Source: Anaerobium acetethylicum (GTDB taxonomy: Bacteria; Bacillota; Clostridia; Lachnospirales; Lachnospiraceae). Taken from it: a stretch of 64,000 nucleotides of DNA. Below the pieces are notes generated by a model. It saw only the letters and a list, made by a program, of their open reading frames with translations. It did no database searches and had not been told where the DNA came from. The stretch spans positions 124,001 through 188,000 of the forward strand of contig NZ_FMKA01000004.1 of NCBI RefSeq assembly GCF_900096945.1. The letters are read 5' to 3'. This document shows positions 62,448 through 64,000 of the stretch, piece by piece. The translations under genes and the position numbers were made by a program. Every line of letters begins with the position of its first letter. The stretch's first letter is position 1.

Positions 62448-63032
62448 TTATTCTTCTTCCAGAGTCATCTGTCCAAGTCCGAGGGCATAGCCTTTCAGTA
62501 CGCCGGCTTTTGCCAGACCGTCCGCCAGGAGCTTGCAGCCGAATCCACAAATGATCAGCGCGCTTGCCAGCCTGATCACAAAAATCCCAAGGACGACCAT
62601 AGGGCTAAGGGTCCAGTACTGGCTGCGGATTCCTGTCCAGATAAAGCTTAATACCGTACATCCTGTCGCCGCAAGCATGGTTGACTGCAAAGAATATTTT
62701 TTATATCTGAATACGGCAAATCCGATTTCGGACCCCAGACCCTGGATAAATCCGCTGATGAAGATGATCGGTCCGAAAAAATTACCCATGAGCACTTCCA
62801 GCAATGCGGCAAGCATCTCTGCAATGATGCCAACACCTGGTTTCTGCAGCACATAAGTCGTAAATACCGCTGCCAGGAACCAGATTCCATAAAACGGCTC
62901 ATAGCCGTAGATTCCAAGCCCCATCGGTGTCAGTATGCCCGTCAGGGCCGCTCCCATATAGACTGCTCCGAGATATACGATCCCAAATAATACCGCTGTT
63001 ATCGCAACAAATAAGATATCCTTTAATTTCAT
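62448..63032 (-). CDS. ykoE: ECF transporter substrate-binding membrane (S) component, YkoE-like
   Basis: 194-residue membrane protein with six hydrophobic segments; MKLKDILFVAITAVLFGIVYLG and GNFFGPIIFISGFIQGLGSEIGFAVF are typical of YkoE. It binds the vitamin precursor (hydroxymethylpyrimidine or thiamine) and is energised by YkoD/YkoC. The gene lies 20 bp after ykoF. Confidence 0.93.
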   Translation of the reverse strand: MKLKDILFVAITAVLFGIVYLGAVYMGAALTGILTPMGLGIYGYEPFYGIWFLAAVFTTYVLQKPGVGIIAEMLAALLEVLMGNFFGPIIFISGFIQGLGSEIGFAVFRYKKYSLQSTMLAATGCTVLSFIWTGIRSQYWTLSPMVVLGIFVIRLASALIICGFGCKLLADGLAKAGVLKGYALGLGQMTLEEE

Positions 63033-63052
63033 TTCCTTATCCTCTTTTCTTA

Positions 63053-63685
63053 TTATTCAGCCGTCGGGCTGTTTACGCTCAGGGTCGCCTCGAATATATA
63101 ATGGCTGAGTTCCCTGCCGCAGTATTCCGTTGCTTCCTCAAAATATCTAAAAATGTCCTGCACATCTCCCTCCAGGATAGTCACATAATGTGATGATCCT
63201 GCATAGACACCCATATCAATTGCACGGTTGACGACACTGGCAATATACTCCATATAATTGGATACTCCCATGGGATACAGTGATATTTTGCACGTTACCG
63301 GGAAATGTGCATCCGCCAAAACAGGCTCGTTCATCCGCACATCATCTTCAGCCAGGAATGCATCCGCATCCACGTCACCGGGGCATCCTTTCGATATGGT
63401 CGCCCCCATAGTCATATGCACGCCTTCCCTGTAGGACTGCACAAAACATGCTTTCAACCCATCAAGCACATGGATCCTCCTGCCTCGGTAAAGGGTCGAA
63501 AGCTTATCCGTCATCTTCCATACCTTGGACGTATCCACCTTTTTGATAGCTCCCAGTATGATATCAACATAACTGTCTGTCATCGGAGACAGACTGAACC
63601 GGCATCCTGTTATATCCCTGGCTCCTTCACAGCCGCATCCACACTGGCAGCTGCCGTAATTCACATATGCCTTCTTTTCTGACAT
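63053..63685 (-). CDS. ykoF: Thiamine/HMP-binding protein YkoF
   Basis: 210 residues with two copies of the YkoF ferredoxin-like fold (CRFSLSPMTDSYVDIILGAIK near 28 and CKISLYPMGVSNYMEYIASVV near 130), which binds thiamine-type ligands. Unusually, the N-terminus carries a cysteine cluster, CQCGCGCEG at residues 13-21, which might bind metal. The true start is the ATG at 63685, which follows AAAGGAGG; a longer frame reaches back into the riboswitch. First gene of ykoFEDC under TPP control. Confidence 0.93.
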   Translation of the reverse strand: MSEKKAYVNYGSCQCGCGCEGARDITGCRFSLSPMTDSYVDIILGAIKKVDTSKVWKMTDKLSTLYRGRRIHVLDGLKACFVQSYREGVHMTMGATISKGCPGDVDADAFLAEDDVRMNEPVLADAHFPVTCKISLYPMGVSNYMEYIASVVNRAIDMGVYAGSSHYVTILEGDVQDIFRYFEEATEYCGRELSHYIFEATLSVNSPTAE

Positions 63686-63725
63686 AAAAAAACCTCCTTT
63701 GCAGTTCCACGCCGCCAAGGAGGTT
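63686..63725 (-). promoter_or_regulatory. Expression platform: anti-ribosome-binding-site hairpin
   Basis: AACCTCCTT (complement at 63717-63725) pairs perfectly with AAGGAGGTT (63691-63699), the ykoF ribosome binding site, and the stem is followed by seven T before the ATG. The same hairpin can hide the site and act as a terminator. Confidence 0.8.
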
Positions 63726-63739
63726 ATCATCATTCTGAT

Positions 63740-63835
63740 ATAATGCTCTCCCTACGTCGGTATTAACCGAATCAGGTTATACGGGTCAGGCATCACGCCA
63801 ATCTCAGCTATCAAAATAGCACCCCGGAACTTTTT
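63740..63835 (-). ncRNA. TPP (thi-box) riboswitch
   Basis: The minus strand contains GGGGTGC, a GCTATTTTGATAGC hairpin, CTGAGATT, then TGACCC, and finally CCTGATTCGG-type P4 and CGACGTAGGGA. All conserved blocks of the TPP aptamer are in order. It controls ykoFEDC by thiamine pyrophosphate. Confidence 0.97.
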
Positions 63836-63885
63836 CTATTTAATTTTACAATCCTTTACCAGTATAGTTACACTCGGATCATATG

Positions 63886-64000
63886 TCAAGGTATTGATTT
63901 TATCACTTCGACTCTGGAAACAGTTCCCTGATTCATGCTGGCTATCCGAAGCGCAAACTCTTTATAATATACACATGCGCCGATTGCAATCGTCTTTTCC
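63886..64000 (-). CDS. C-terminal fragment of an unidentified protein (runs off the right edge)
   Basis: The last 37 codons of a leftward gene are visible: it starts within the frame at EKTIAIGACVYYKEFALRIA and ends VIKSIP before TGA at 63886. No family recognised. It lies about 50 bp upstream of the TPP riboswitch on the same strand. Most of the gene lies outside the window. Confidence 0.55.
   Translation of the reverse strand, partial: EKTIAIGACVYYKEFALRIASMNQGTVSRVEVIKSIP

Overview
The window looks like a chromosomal segment of an anaerobic, low-to-moderate GC Firmicute of the class Clostridia, most likely a Lachnospiraceae-type organism. The grounds are the gdpP-rplI-dnaB order, a type III glutamine synthetase, a clostridial Tad/Flp pilus locus with DUF5702-like and FHA proteins, YesL and DUF1002 proteins, strong AGGAGG ribosome binding sites, and many intrinsic terminators. 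This is inference from protein families; no search was run. Most genes lie on the minus strand. I saw no rRNA, tRNA or CRISPR array.

Layout. 1-4.3 kb: gdpP-rplI-dnaB (dnaB runs off the left edge), with a four-copy 164-bp palindromic repeat array inserted between rplI and dnaB. 4.6-13.9 kb: a tail-anchored protein of 21-residue repeats, a small alarmone synthetase, pgi, an MTA/SAH nucleosidase, a rightward TSCPD / radical-SAM / MurG operon, an ECF sigma factor and a HIT protein. 14-16.3 kb: a flavodoxin-SCP2 fusion and a rhomboid protease. 16.4-26.8 kb: a Tad/Flp pilus operon of eleven genes, transcribed leftward (two prepilin peptidases, TadZ, TadA, TadB, TadC, an Flp1-like pilin, a DUF5702-like protein, two TadE-like pseudopilins and a membrane FHA protein). 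27-32.4 kb: an isolated flagellin, a FliS-like chaperone and a 1061-residue helical protein. 32.5-38.4 kb: a MITE-like element, a YkgJ cysteine-cluster protein, a GH13 enzyme and a TPR/AAA protein with a long Glu/Ala-rich middle. 38.5-40.2 kb: an AT-rich gene desert of degenerate short repeats. 40.3-48.1 kb: an aconitase-family hydratase with a CdaR-type regulator, an orphan MsmX-like ATPase, a mosaic of palindromic repeats, and glnN with a terminator in its leader. 48.7-53.4 kb: YesL, DUF1002, an alpha/beta hydrolase and pyruvate kinase. 53.5-59.7 kb: a seven-gene operon for amino-acid uptake, transamination and aldehyde reduction. 60.2-63.8 kb: ykoFEDC, a thiamine-precursor ECF transporter under a TPP riboswitch.

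The least ordinary content is the repeat DNA. One family is a MITE-like element: an imperfect palindrome of about 130 bp, whose best copy has perfect 13-bp terminal inverted repeats. It occurs as a tandem array inside a core operon, as a solo copy and as a scrambled mosaic. A second, shorter element has two copies whose stems differ by compensatory changes. Other points of interest are a zinc-ribbon-like extension on a TadE pseudopilin, an Ig-like insertion in TadC, a 43-bp perfect palindrome fused onto the end of fliS, and terminators placed directly after promoters in two leaders.
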